DNA of 64,000 bases from an uncultured Pelagibacteraceae bacterium. GTDB taxonomy: Bacteria; Pseudomonadota; Alphaproteobacteria; Pelagibacterales; Pelagibacteraceae. A model generated the notes under the pieces. The model was not told the DNA's origin. It did no database searches and worked only from the letters and a program-made list of their open reading frames with translations. Position 1 is the stretch's first letter. Each line of letters starts with the position of its first letter. The translations under genes and the position numbers were made by a program. Below, piece by piece: positions 14,397 to 26,242 of this stretch. The stretch covers positions 1 to 64,000 of the forward strand of contig CACKJD010000001.1 of NCBI GenBank assembly GCA_902600485.1. Reading direction: 5' to 3'.

Positions 14397-15641
14397 TTAA
14401 TTAAATCTTGATGAACTATAAGGAGTTAAATCTAAATTAGTTTTTTCACCAAGAATCATTTTGGATACTATTTTCCCTGAAATTGCTCCTAATGTCCATC
14501 CTAAATGGTGATGGCCAAAAGAATAGTAAACATTATTATAATTTTTTGATTTACCAATCACTGGAAGAAAATCAGGTAATGTTGGTCTAAAACCTAGCCA
14601 TTCATCTTCGTGATCCTCATTTTCTGGTAAACCATTTAACATATCTTTTGCATTTAATATTAAATTTTTAATTCTTGACTTAGATAGAGGGTTTTCCAAA
14701 CCTCCAAATTCAACTGTTCCTACAACTCTCAAACCTTGTTCCATAGGTGTTATACCGAAACCTCTATCAGCCCAAACAACTGGTCTAGATAATAGATTTG
14801 AGTAATTTTTAAAATGAATATGATAGCCTCTTTCAGTGTCTAATGGAATTTTTTCATCTAATTTGTCAGTTAGTTTTTTTGAAAAAGCACCACAAGCTAT
14901 AACAACTTTATCAAATAATAATTTATCGCTTTCTGTAATTAAAATAGGTTTCTGATCTTTAAAATTTATGTTGTTAATATTTGTTTTTTTAAATTTCCCT
15001 CCTTTTTTTAAAAAATCTGTAAATAGCTTTTCAATAATTTTTTTTGGATTTCTTGCATGTCTGGCGTATTCATAAAATACACCACCGTCATAAAATGGTT
15101 TTAAATTTGGTTCCAAATCATGAACTTCTTTTGAGTTTAAAATTTTTTGTTTTACACCCAATTTTTCCCGAATATCAATTTCGATCTTTCTACTTTTAAT
15201 TCCCTTTTTTTCCCATACATACATAATTCCTTTTTTTTCGACTAGACCGTCTAAATTAATATCTGCAAACAGTTCATCATATGCATCTAACGAAATATCT
15301 AAAATTTGATGCATATATTTTGCGGTATGCATCATTTTTTTTTCTGAGCAGCTCATAATATATTTTGAAAACCAAGGAAGCATTTTAAGAAAGTAATTCC
15401 ATTTTAAAGCTAGCGGTCCTCTACTGCTTAATAGCATAGCAGGTACATCAGATAGCACATCTGATCTGTTTAACTGTAAAGAGGCATATGGTGAAAAATG
15501 ACCTGCATTTCCATAAGAAGCTGCGCAACCCGGTTCATCTTTGTCAAATAAAGTTACATCAATTCCTTTTTTTTGTAAAAATAAAGCATTGCAGACACCT
15601 TGTATACCAGCACCAATAATAGCAACCTCATTTTTTGACAT
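14397..15641 (-). CDS. dadA: D-amino-acid dehydrogenase-like FAD-dependent oxidoreductase (DadA family)
   Basis: This is likely a flavoprotein dehydrogenase of the DAO/DadA family that deaminates D-amino acids (or a similar amine), feeding electrons to the respiratory chain. The N-terminal dinucleotide motif 'EVAIIGAGIQGVCNALFLQKKGIDVTLFDKDEPG' is followed by 'AASYGNAGHFSPYA' (DadA-type 'sS.aNgG'). 'KVVIACGAFSKKLTDKLDEKIPLDTERGYHIHF', 'VRVVGTVEFGG' (as LRVVGTVEFGG) and 'EWLGFRPTLPDFLPVIGKSKNYNNVYYSFGHHHLGWTLGAISGKIVS' are characteristic of the C-terminal half. The length of 414 aa is typical. It starts the dadA-EamA-HDAC-msrB operon. The exact substrate is not determined from sequence. Confidence 0.82.
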   Translation of the reverse strand: MSKNEVAIIGAGIQGVCNALFLQKKGIDVTLFDKDEPGCAASYGNAGHFSPYASLQLNRSDVLSDVPAMLLSSRGPLALKWNYFLKMLPWFSKYIMSCSEKKMMHTAKYMHQILDISLDAYDELFADINLDGLVEKKGIMYVWEKKGIKSRKIEIDIREKLGVKQKILNSKEVHDLEPNLKPFYDGGVFYEYARHARNPKKIIEKLFTDFLKKGGKFKKTNINNINFKDQKPILITESDKLLFDKVVIACGAFSKKLTDKLDEKIPLDTERGYHIHFKNYSNLLSRPVVWADRGFGITPMEQGLRVVGTVEFGGLENPLSKSRIKNLILNAKDMLNGLPENEDHEDEWLGFRPTLPDFLPVIGKSKNYNNVYYSFGHHHLGWTLGAISGKIVSKMILGEKTNLDLTPYSSSRFN

Positions 15642-15665
15642 TAAAATAATCTACATCATGAGTTA

Positions 15666-15699
15666 AAAAAATTATCGCGACAAATTATGCAATAATTTG
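15666..15699 (-). terminator. weak candidate terminator at the end of the mre/rod operon
   Basis: An 8-bp AT-rich inverted repeat (CAAATTAT/ATAATTTG, 3-nt loop) spans the rodA stop codon and is followed on the minus strand by a run of seven T. The stem is weak and the T run is not immediately adjacent, so this is only a candidate. Confidence 0.3.
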
Positions 15700-16809
15700 T
15701 TTTTGATAAATTTTTGTGCTCATTACAACACTAAAACCTATCATTGTAGCTAGCATTGAAGAACCTCCATATGACATGATGGGTAGGGGTGATCCTACAA
15801 TTGGAAGTAGTCCTAAAACCATGCTCATATTAACTGTAACATAAATAAATATAGAGGATGCGAATCCGTAACAAAATAATTTTCCAAAAAAGCTTCTGGC
15901 AGACGCACCAATTTTTGCAGTTCTATAAATTATTATTGCGTAAAGAAAAAGTAATAAAACAGAACCAATAAATCCATGTTCTTCTGAAAATAATGTAAAT
16001 ATAAAATCTGTATGTTTTTCAGGTAAAAAGTCCAAATAGCTTTGTGTGCCTTTGAGAAAACCTTTTCCTGATAAACCACCTGAACCTACGGCAATTTTTG
16101 ATTGTATTATTTGGTATCCTGCGCCAAGGGGATCTCTATCTGGATTAAAAAAAGTTAATATTCTAAGTTTTTGGTAAGGTTTTAAAAAAGATATTACAAA
16201 CGGTAAAGAAATTAATAAAATTAAAGAGGAATAGATGAAATACTTTGCGTTAACTCCAGATAACCATAAAACAACTAAACCACTCAAACCAATTAAAATT
16301 GAGGTACCTAAATCTGGTTGGCTTACAACTAATAGAATTGGTACAATTAATACTACCATTGGAATTATTATATTTTTAAAACTATTAACTAAATGGATCT
16401 GTGTTCGGTGATAAAATTTAGCGAAACACATAATTATTGCAACTTTCATTAATTCAGAAGGTTGAAGATTAATAAAGTACAGGTCGACCCATCTTTGAGA
16501 TCCAGAAGCTTTTACTCCGTACAAAGAAGCCCAAATTAATAAGCATAAAACTACAAAGTAAAAAATATAGCCGATTGAATGCCAAAGTTTTAAATTTACA
16601 AATGAAAAAATCAACATCATGGAAAAGAAAACTATAAATCTAATTACATGACTTTTTGTGTGGTAAAGAACTTCTCCTCCCTCAGTTGAATACATTGATA
16701 AGGAGCTTATAAGTCCAAGGATTATTAAGCAAAAAAGTAAGATATAGTCTAATGATCTAAGTTTTTGAAAGAAGGTGATTTGTCCACTTAGTGCTGTTTC
16801 TTGAAACAT
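15685..16809 (-). CDS. rodA: rod-shape-determining peptidoglycan glycosyltransferase RodA
   Basis: This SEDS-family integral membrane enzyme polymerises lipid II for side-wall elongation with PBP2. The 374-aa product has about ten membrane segments. SEDS hallmarks are present: 'GSQRWVDLYFINLQPSELMKVAIIMCFAKFYH', 'VSQPDLGTSILIGLSGLVVLWLSG', 'NPDRDPLGAGYQIIQSKIAVGSGGLSGKGFLKGTQSYLDFLPEKHTDFIFTLFSEEHGFIG' (with the EKHTDFIF signature) and 'LGLLPIVGSPLPIMSYGGSSML'. The start overlaps the mrdA stop by 1 bp. It is the last gene of mreB-mreC-mreD-mrdA-rodA. Confidence 0.96.
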   Translation of the reverse strand: MFQETALSGQITFFQKLRSLDYILLFCLIILGLISSLSMYSTEGGEVLYHTKSHVIRFIVFFSMMLIFSFVNLKLWHSIGYIFYFVVLCLLIWASLYGVKASGSQRWVDLYFINLQPSELMKVAIIMCFAKFYHRTQIHLVNSFKNIIIPMVVLIVPILLVVSQPDLGTSILIGLSGLVVLWLSGVNAKYFIYSSLILLISLPFVISFLKPYQKLRILTFFNPDRDPLGAGYQIIQSKIAVGSGGLSGKGFLKGTQSYLDFLPEKHTDFIFTLFSEEHGFIGSVLLLFLYAIIIYRTAKIGASARSFFGKLFCYGFASSIFIYVTVNMSMVLGLLPIVGSPLPIMSYGGSSMLATMIGFSVVMSTKIYQKQIIA

Positions 16810-18788
16810 TACGCTACAAAATTAATATTTTTTTGTTTATATTTTTCTCTTTCTTCGTGTCTATCGATTACAACTTTAAAAAGTTTTTTAGCCATTGGGG
16901 CAGCAGTTGAACCGCCAGATCCACCATGTTCTATAAAAACACTCATTGCATATCTTGGATTTTTGTAAGGTCCAAATGCAATATAAAGAGCGTGGTCTCT
17001 GTCTTCATAAGGAATTTGAGAAATATCTAAATCAAGTTCTCTTTGAGCTTCAGTTATTCTTTTTACCTGTGAAGTCCCTGTTTTTCCCGCAAACTGATAT
17101 TTCTTATCTTCAATTCTTGATGAAAAAGAAGTCCCTCTAACCTCATTAGTAGACGCAAACATTGCTTCTAAAACAAACTTTACATTTTCTTGATTTCTAA
17201 AAAGAGGGCTATACAAATTATCATCTTTACTAGATGACATCCCAAGGTCCACCAATGCATTGTCAAAATCTGGGCCTTCTATTTTTTTTTCTAAATTTTT
17301 ACTCATTTTAGATTTAATATCCTCAAAAGTTAAATCGTCTTTATTTACGATCAATTTTGGATTTATTTTAAAACCACCATTCGCTAATTGTGCTGTCATC
17401 AGACATAGCTGTAACGGGGTAGTTTGGATATACCCTTGGCCAATACCTGTTATAAGTGTCTCACCAAGAACCCACCCTCTACCAAGAGCATTTTTTTTCC
17501 ATTCTGTTGAAGGAACTAAACCAGCTTTCTCTTCATTAAAAATATTATTAAATACTTTATTTCCTAATCCGAATTTTTTTGCAGTTTCATTAAGACGGTC
17601 AACTCCCAATCTTCTGGACATTTCATAAAAAAAAGTATCACATGAAACTTTTAGTGCATCTCTAAGATTGACTACTCCATGACCTTTCTTTTTCCAACAG
17701 TTATATGTTTGTCCATACATCTCAATTTTTCCTGAACAATTAACTTTAAAATTTGGGGAAATAACATTGTTTTCTAACGCTGATAGTGCAACAATCGGTT
17801 TTATTGTTGAGCCGGGAGGATATAATCCTGTAATGGATCTATTTATAAGTGGTTTTTTTGGATTATTTCTGATTGCTTCCCAATTCTCATAACTTATTCC
17901 ATATAAAAATAAATTTGGATCAAAGGAAGGTGATGAATGCATTGCAAGTATATCTCCAGTGTATATGTCCATAACACTTATCGATCCTGCTCTATCTTTT
18001 AAAAGCTCGTTGCACTTCTGTTGAATTTTTGTGTCAACTGTTAATCTTACTGATTTACCTTTTTGACCCTCTATGTGATCTATTTGATTTATTCTTTTGC
18101 CATATGCATTGACTTCGTATCTTTGAACTCCATTCATACCTATTAAATCGTTCTCTAAGGATCTCTCTAATCCAATTTTTCCAACTCTCAATCCAGGAAC
18201 GTGTTTCTTTTTAATTTCATCATTATTTGTGAGATCATTTTGACTTGCTTGTGCAACGTACCCTAAAAGATGAGTATAATTTTCATTGTAAGGATAGCTT
18301 CTTGCTACAGATAAAACTGGTTTTACTCCTGACAGTTCATGTAAATAAAAATTTATTTTTACAAATTGATCCCAGGATAGATTCTCTGAAATTATTAATG
18401 TTTCCCATGGCTTTTGAGAGTTTTTCTTTTTTATAATTTTGTTAAAAGTCTTTTGGTCTAGTTCTAAGATATCTTTTACTCTAATTATTAAATTATTAAA
18501 ATTTTCGACTTGCTCTGGTATAATGTGAAGTTGATAAACTTTTAAATTACCAGCGATTATATTTCCAAAAAAGTCTTGGAAATCTCCTCTTATTGGTGGA
18601 AGTTTCCACTCCCTTAATCGATTTTTGTCTGAGAGTGTTAAGTATTTTTTATTTTGATTTATTTGAAGTGAAAATAGTTGTGCAATTATTCCACCAAAAA
18701 CAACTAGTTTAGCAGTAGATAGAATAAACATTCTTCTGCCAACCACGCTTTGTTTTCTGTAACTAGTATCTGAGCCACCACTAATCAT
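16809..18788 (-). CDS. mrdA: penicillin-binding protein 2 (elongasome transpeptidase)
   Basis: This class B PBP cross-links side-wall peptidoglycan together with RodA. A single N-terminal membrane anchor lies around residues 25-45 (FILSTAKLVVFGGIIAQLF). It is followed by the dimerisation/pedestal region ('DKNRLREWKLPPIRGDFQDFFG' and 'HLLGYVAQASQNDL'). The transpeptidase motifs are 'PPGSTIKPI' (SxxK, catalytic Ser), 'VSCDTFFYEMSRRLG' (SxD) and 'FAGKTGTSQV' (KTG). The length of 659 aa is normal. It overlaps mreD by 8 bp and rodA by 1 bp. Confidence 0.96.
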   Translation of the reverse strand: MISGGSDTSYRKQSVVGRRMFILSTAKLVVFGGIIAQLFSLQINQNKKYLTLSDKNRLREWKLPPIRGDFQDFFGNIIAGNLKVYQLHIIPEQVENFNNLIIRVKDILELDQKTFNKIIKKKNSQKPWETLIISENLSWDQFVKINFYLHELSGVKPVLSVARSYPYNENYTHLLGYVAQASQNDLTNNDEIKKKHVPGLRVGKIGLERSLENDLIGMNGVQRYEVNAYGKRINQIDHIEGQKGKSVRLTVDTKIQQKCNELLKDRAGSISVMDIYTGDILAMHSSPSFDPNLFLYGISYENWEAIRNNPKKPLINRSITGLYPPGSTIKPIVALSALENNVISPNFKVNCSGKIEMYGQTYNCWKKKGHGVVNLRDALKVSCDTFFYEMSRRLGVDRLNETAKKFGLGNKVFNNIFNEEKAGLVPSTEWKKNALGRGWVLGETLITGIGQGYIQTTPLQLCLMTAQLANGGFKINPKLIVNKDDLTFEDIKSKMSKNLEKKIEGPDFDNALVDLGMSSSKDDNLYSPLFRNQENVKFVLEAMFASTNEVRGTSFSSRIEDKKYQFAGKTGTSQVKRITEAQRELDLDISQIPYEDRDHALYIAFGPYKNPRYAMSVFIEHGGSGGSTAAPMAKKLFKVVIDRHEEREKYKQKNINFVA

Positions 18789-19293
18789 TAGTTCTTCTAA
18801 GTAAATTTAAATAATAACCAAAAATATACGAAAAAAAATAATAGAACAAGAAAGTATACAAAACATTAAAAAGTAAATTGTAATAATCAATTTTAACATT
18901 AAAAAAAACTACTAGAATTGAATAAAAGATTGAGTTTATGACTAAAATAGTAAAAAGGAAGAAAAACCAATCTTTTATTAGACTAACTCTTAATGTGATA
19001 TTTCTTAAATAAACCGCAAAAACACAAATAAATAGATAGGTAACGCTACTAATTCCCAAAGGTAATCCAATTACAACATCATTTATTAGACCAGCGAAAA
19101 ACACCAATAAGTAACTTAATCTTCCTTCTCCTTTCAAACTCCAATAAAAAATTAAAATATACGGAAAATTAAAAGAAAAATATTTTAAATTTAAATAATT
19201 AAAATCAAACTCATTTAGTACTGAGACATAAAGTAAAATAATTGGGCCTAATGATAGAAGTTTTCTTGAAAATGGTAGTTTTGTTAAACTCAT
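18781..19293 (-). CDS. mreD: rod shape-determining protein MreD
   Basis: This small integral membrane component of the elongasome has 170 residues and about five to six hydrophobic segments. 'FYWSLKGEGRLSYLLVFFAGLINDVVIGLPLGISSVTYLFICVFAVYLRN' matches the MreD core (yw......p....f..Gll.Dv..g.plG...l..ll). Position between mreC (4-bp gap) and mrdA (8-bp overlap) confirms the assignment, because MreD sequences are poorly conserved. Confidence 0.88.
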   Translation of the reverse strand: MSLTKLPFSRKLLSLGPIILLYVSVLNEFDFNYLNLKYFSFNFPYILIFYWSLKGEGRLSYLLVFFAGLINDVVIGLPLGISSVTYLFICVFAVYLRNITLRVSLIKDWFFFLFTILVINSIFYSILVVFFNVKIDYYNLLFNVLYTFLFYYFFSYIFGYYLNLLRRTND

Positions 19294-19297
19294 AAAT

Positions 19298-20146
19298 TCA
19301 ATTTATATTTTCGTATAAAACAATTTTTACTAATCTTAACTGTGAAAAATTGGAGTGAAACAAAACATAGCTTTCATTGCTCTCATCAATTATATTTATT
19401 TCACCAACAGGAATACCTGATTTAAATATTCCACCAGAGCCTGAGGTGTAGACTTGATCACCATTATTTAGATTTAAACTTTCTAATTGTGTATATTGTA
19501 GTTTGCCAAATTTTTCCCCGGTCCCTGTCAAAATAGATTGAACACTATTAGGTTCAACAGATACTGGAATCTTGCTGTTCAAGTCAGATAATAGCAATAC
19601 TCTTGAAGTTAAATAATTAACTTCTACAACTTTTCCAATTAAAAAATCTCCATCTAAAACAGCCATCCCTAATTTTACATTATCTTTACTTCCTCTATTG
19701 ACGATAATAGATTTAAGAAATGGGCTTTGTTTATCAACTAATACCTTTGCCAGAATTTCAGATGAGATATCTACAATATCCTCTATTTTAGATTTAAGCA
19801 TTATATTTTCAGATATTATAAAATTATTACTTAAGTTTTCAGCTTTTAATGCCTTAAAATCTTTTTTAAGTTTTTTATGATCATCATACAAATTGATATG
19901 TGACATTGTTAACTTGTAAGTATTTACAACAAAATTTTCTGGTGCTGAAATTATAAAAGAAGCACGATAAACAATTTCATTTAAACCTGATTTTAAAAAA
20001 GATATGCCTTTAAAATTATATTTGCTCAATGTTAAAATTATTATTGAGAAAAATAATAATACAATTAATGAAAATCTTTGCTTTGTTCCTTTTTTTAAAA
20101 AGGCAGATCTGATCGCGATTATGAAATCATCTCTGTTAGTTTCCAT
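19298..20146 (-). CDS. mreC: rod shape-determining protein MreC
   Basis: MreC is a bitopic inner-membrane protein that links MreB to the periplasmic PBP2/RodA machinery. A cytoplasmic N-terminus is followed by a membrane segment at ~22-42, then a periplasmic coiled-coil region (residues ~80-120) and the beta-rich MreC domain. That domain is recognised by 'AKVLVDKQSPFLKSIIVNRGSKDNVKLGMAVLDGDFLIGKVVEVNYLTSRVLLLSDLNSKIPV' and 'DQVYTSGSGGIFKSGIPVGEI'. The length of 282 aa is typical. It sits between mreB and mreD with gaps of a few bases. Confidence 0.95.
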   Translation of the reverse strand: METNRDDFIIAIRSAFLKKGTKQRFSLIVLLFFSIIILTLSKYNFKGISFLKSGLNEIVYRASFIISAPENFVVNTYKLTMSHINLYDDHKKLKKDFKALKAENLSNNFIISENIMLKSKIEDIVDISSEILAKVLVDKQSPFLKSIIVNRGSKDNVKLGMAVLDGDFLIGKVVEVNYLTSRVLLLSDLNSKIPVSVEPNSVQSILTGTGEKFGKLQYTQLESLNLNNGDQVYTSGSGGIFKSGIPVGEINIIDESNESYVLFHSNFSQLRLVKIVLYENIN

Positions 20147-20152
20147 TTTATC

Positions 20153-22763
<2,611 letters not shown>

Positions 22764-22788
22764 TATTTTGTAAAAATTTTTTTTTTGG

Positions 22789-22816
22789 ATAATACAATCT
22801 CTAGCAGAGATTGCAA
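22789..22816 (-). promoter_or_regulatory. candidate leuA promoter with embedded 19-bp palindromic operator
   Basis: On the minus strand TTGCAA (22816-22811) and TATTAT (22794-22789) are separated by 16 bp. Nearly the whole spacer is taken up by an 8+3+8 inverted repeat, CAATCTCT GCT AGAGATTG (22813-22795), which also covers the end of the -35. This is the layout of a repressor operator in a core promoter. A small RNA hairpin in the leader of a longer ilvC-leuA transcript is the alternative. Confidence 0.5.
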
Positions 22817-22854
22817 AACAAAACAGTCAATTATGGGTTTTATTTGTTATTTTT

Positions 22855-23889
<1,035 letters not shown>

Positions 23890-24438
23890 TTATTTAAAAA
23901 TTTCTGATCCTCTTGTCATAGCTACTGCGCCAGTTCTAGATACACTAACTAATCCAAATTTTTTTAAATCTCCCATCACAGTATCTATTTCTCTTCTTAA
24001 TGCAGTTATTTGAAGTACAACTGATTTTTGAGTTTTGTCTAATACTACTGGATTAAATTTTTTGCAAACTTTTAATGCTTTATTTCTTTTAGAAGTATTA
24101 CCAACAAGCTTTAATAAAGCCATTTCTTTAAAAATAATTTTTTTGTCACCTCTCATAAAATCTGCAACTTTATGAACTGGTACTAGTTTGCCTAATTGTA
24201 ATTTAATCTGCTCAATTACCTGGGGTGTTCCAGTAGTTACAATCGTTATCCTTGATATACCTCTTTTAGGATCAACCTCTGCAACAGCTAAGGACTCTAT
24301 ATTATATCCTCTACCAGAGAATAGACCTACTACTCTGGCTAAAACTCCAGCCTCATTATCTACCCAAACTACTATTATATGTGTATCTAATTTTCCTTTT
24401 TTTCCTGGATCACTATAAGCTGATTTAGATTTAGCCAT
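23890..24438 (-). CDS. ilvN: acetolactate synthase small (regulatory) subunit
   Basis: This is the ACT-domain regulatory subunit of acetohydroxyacid synthase, giving valine feedback control and activation of the large subunit. The first ACT domain shows 'HIIVVWVDNEAGVLARVVGLFSGRGYNIESLAVAEVDPKRGISRITIVTTG'. The C-terminal half has 'EMALLKLV' and the second ACT-like region ending 'LKKFGLVSVSRTGAVAMTRG'. The length of 182 aa fits the IlvH/IlvN class. Its start overlaps the ilvB stop by 1 bp. Confidence 0.96.
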   Translation of the reverse strand: MAKSKSAYSDPGKKGKLDTHIIVVWVDNEAGVLARVVGLFSGRGYNIESLAVAEVDPKRGISRITIVTTGTPQVIEQIKLQLGKLVPVHKVADFMRGDKKIIFKEMALLKLVGNTSKRNKALKVCKKFNPVVLDKTQKSVVLQITALRREIDTVMGDLKKFGLVSVSRTGAVAMTRGSEIFK

Positions 24439-26204
24439 TAAACTAAAGTTTTTCCTTTTCCTGTTATCTTGTTTTCTTTTTGATCATTAGGCCCCAACAA
24501 CATTTGATTATGAGGCTTGCCTGAAGGAATCATTGGAAAACAATTTTCTTCTTTATCAACTAAACAATCAAATATTACAGGTTTTTTTACATCAATCATT
24601 TCTTGAATTTTTTGATCTAGTTCATCGGGGCTTTTCGCTCTTATTCCAACACATCCATAAGCCTCAGCTAGTTTTACAAAGTCAGGAAGAGCTGCAGTAT
24701 AACTCTCAGAATAATTTTTTTCATGAAGTAATTCTTGCCATTGTCTTACCATCCCCATGTACTCATTATTTAAAATAAATATTTTTATTGGTAAATTATA
24801 TTGAACAGCTGTAGACATTTCCTGCATTGTCATTAGAACTGAGGCTTCTCCTGCAATATCAACTACTAATTTATCAGGATGAGCTATTTGAACACCAACT
24901 GCCGCTGGTAAACCATAACCCATTGTACCAAGACCACCTGATGTCATCCATCTATTTGGTTTATCGAATTTATAATGTTGGGCAGCCCACATTTGATGCT
25001 GACCAACCTCTGTTGTAATAAATGTATCTTTATTTTTGGTTAACTCATAAAGTCTTTGAATTGCAAATTGTGGTTTTATAGTTTTATCACTATTAATAAA
25101 GTTTAGAGAATTAACAGATCTCCATTTTCCAATTTGCTCCCACCATTTTGAAATATTTTCTTTGTTAGACTTTAAAAAATTTGGTTTATGTTTTTTAATT
25201 GTCTTTATCAGTAATGAAATTACTTCTGAGACATCACCTACAATTGGAAGATCTACCTTCACATTTTTATTTATTGAAGATGGATCTATATCTATGTGAA
25301 CCTTTTTAGATTTAGGAGAGAATTCATCAATTTTTCCTGTTATCCTGTCATCAAATCTTGCACCAATGTTAATCATAAGATCACAATCATGCATAGCATT
25401 ATTAGCTTCGTATGTGCCATGCATACCAAGCATTCCTAAAAATTGATTGTCATCTCCTGGAAACGAGCCAAGACCTTGTAGGGTTGATGTTATTGGGAAA
25501 CCAGTGATTGAAACTAATTCTCTTAATTGCTCACTTGCCTTTGGACCAGAATTAATTACACCACCACCTGTATAAAATATTGGTTGTTTTGCTTTACTCA
25601 TCACTTCAATAAGTTTGTCGATATCCTTTTGCGAAAATCTATTATTTGATTTTCCATTAAGTTTTTTTTGTTTTTTAAAATTTGTGTATTTGGCTTTTTG
25701 AAATTGAATATCTTTTGGTATATCAACCAAAACTGGTCCAGGTCTTCCAGTGGTTGCAACTTCAAAAGCTTTATGAATTATTTTTGCTAAATCCTTAACA
25801 TCTTTTACCAACCAATTATGCTTGGTGCACGGTCTAGTAATTCCTGTGGTATCACATTCTTGAAAAGCATCAGTGCCTATTAAATGCGTTGGAACTTGTC
25901 CTGAAATACATACTAATGGAATAGAGTCCATGTATGCATCTGTTAAAGCAGTAACAACATTTGTTGCACCAGGACCAGATGTAACTAAAACTACACCAGG
26001 TTTTCCACATGATCTTGCATAACCCTCGGCAGCATGTCCTGCTCCTTGCTCGTGTCGTGCAAGTATATGTTTAATACTATCGTGATTTTTTAATTCGTCG
26101 TAAATTGGTAATACGGCGCCACCAGGATAACCAAAAATAAATTCAACTTTTTGATCCTCCATACATTTAAAAACTATTTCTGCGCCTGTATATAATTTTG
26201 ACAT
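24438..26204 (-). CDS. ilvB: acetolactate synthase large subunit
   Basis: This is the ThDP/FAD enzyme that makes acetolactate and acetohydroxybutyrate, the first common step of branched-chain amino-acid synthesis. The N-terminal 'TGAEIVFKCMEDQKVEFIFGYPGGAVLPIYDEL' and 'ARHEQGAGHAAEGYARSCGKPGVVLVTSGPGATN' (catalytic Glu) are canonical. A central FAD-type domain and 'GQHQMWAAQHYKFDKPNRWMTSGGLGTMGYGLPAAVG' follow. The ThDP motif reads 'VDIAGEASVLMTMQEMSTAVQYNLPIKIFILNN', with Glu at the place of the metal-binding Asp of the usual GDG/GDA. The length of 588 aa is normal. A hairpin abuts the start codon; the start is fixed by family alignment. Confidence 0.96.
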   Translation of the reverse strand: MSKLYTGAEIVFKCMEDQKVEFIFGYPGGAVLPIYDELKNHDSIKHILARHEQGAGHAAEGYARSCGKPGVVLVTSGPGATNVVTALTDAYMDSIPLVCISGQVPTHLIGTDAFQECDTTGITRPCTKHNWLVKDVKDLAKIIHKAFEVATTGRPGPVLVDIPKDIQFQKAKYTNFKKQKKLNGKSNNRFSQKDIDKLIEVMSKAKQPIFYTGGGVINSGPKASEQLRELVSITGFPITSTLQGLGSFPGDDNQFLGMLGMHGTYEANNAMHDCDLMINIGARFDDRITGKIDEFSPKSKKVHIDIDPSSINKNVKVDLPIVGDVSEVISLLIKTIKKHKPNFLKSNKENISKWWEQIGKWRSVNSLNFINSDKTIKPQFAIQRLYELTKNKDTFITTEVGQHQMWAAQHYKFDKPNRWMTSGGLGTMGYGLPAAVGVQIAHPDKLVVDIAGEASVLMTMQEMSTAVQYNLPIKIFILNNEYMGMVRQWQELLHEKNYSESYTAALPDFVKLAEAYGCVGIRAKSPDELDQKIQEMIDVKKPVIFDCLVDKEENCFPMIPSGKPHNQMLLGPNDQKENKITGKGKTLV

Positions 26205-26240
26205 TTGACCAATCTAGCTGAAGTTGTGCTAATTGGTCAA
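26205..26240 (-). promoter_or_regulatory. inverted repeat abutting the ilvB start codon
   Basis: TTGACCAAT (26205-26213) and ATTGGTCAA (26232-26240) form a perfect 9-bp repeat, extended inward by TAGC/GCTA past a single bulged base, giving ~13 paired bases around a 9-nt loop. The stem touches the ilvB ATG directly, so as RNA it would cover the ribosome-binding region. No T tract follows, so it is not a typical terminator for miaA. Alternatively TTGACC-18-TAGATT within it could be a promoter giving a nearly leaderless ilvB mRNA, with the repeat as operator. Confidence 0.65.
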
Positions 26241-26242
26241 GT

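Noticed and set aside
17260-17628. 122-aa plus-strand ORF inside mrdA
   Set aside because: It is antisense to a fully motif-supported PBP2. Composition reflects the complementary strand only.
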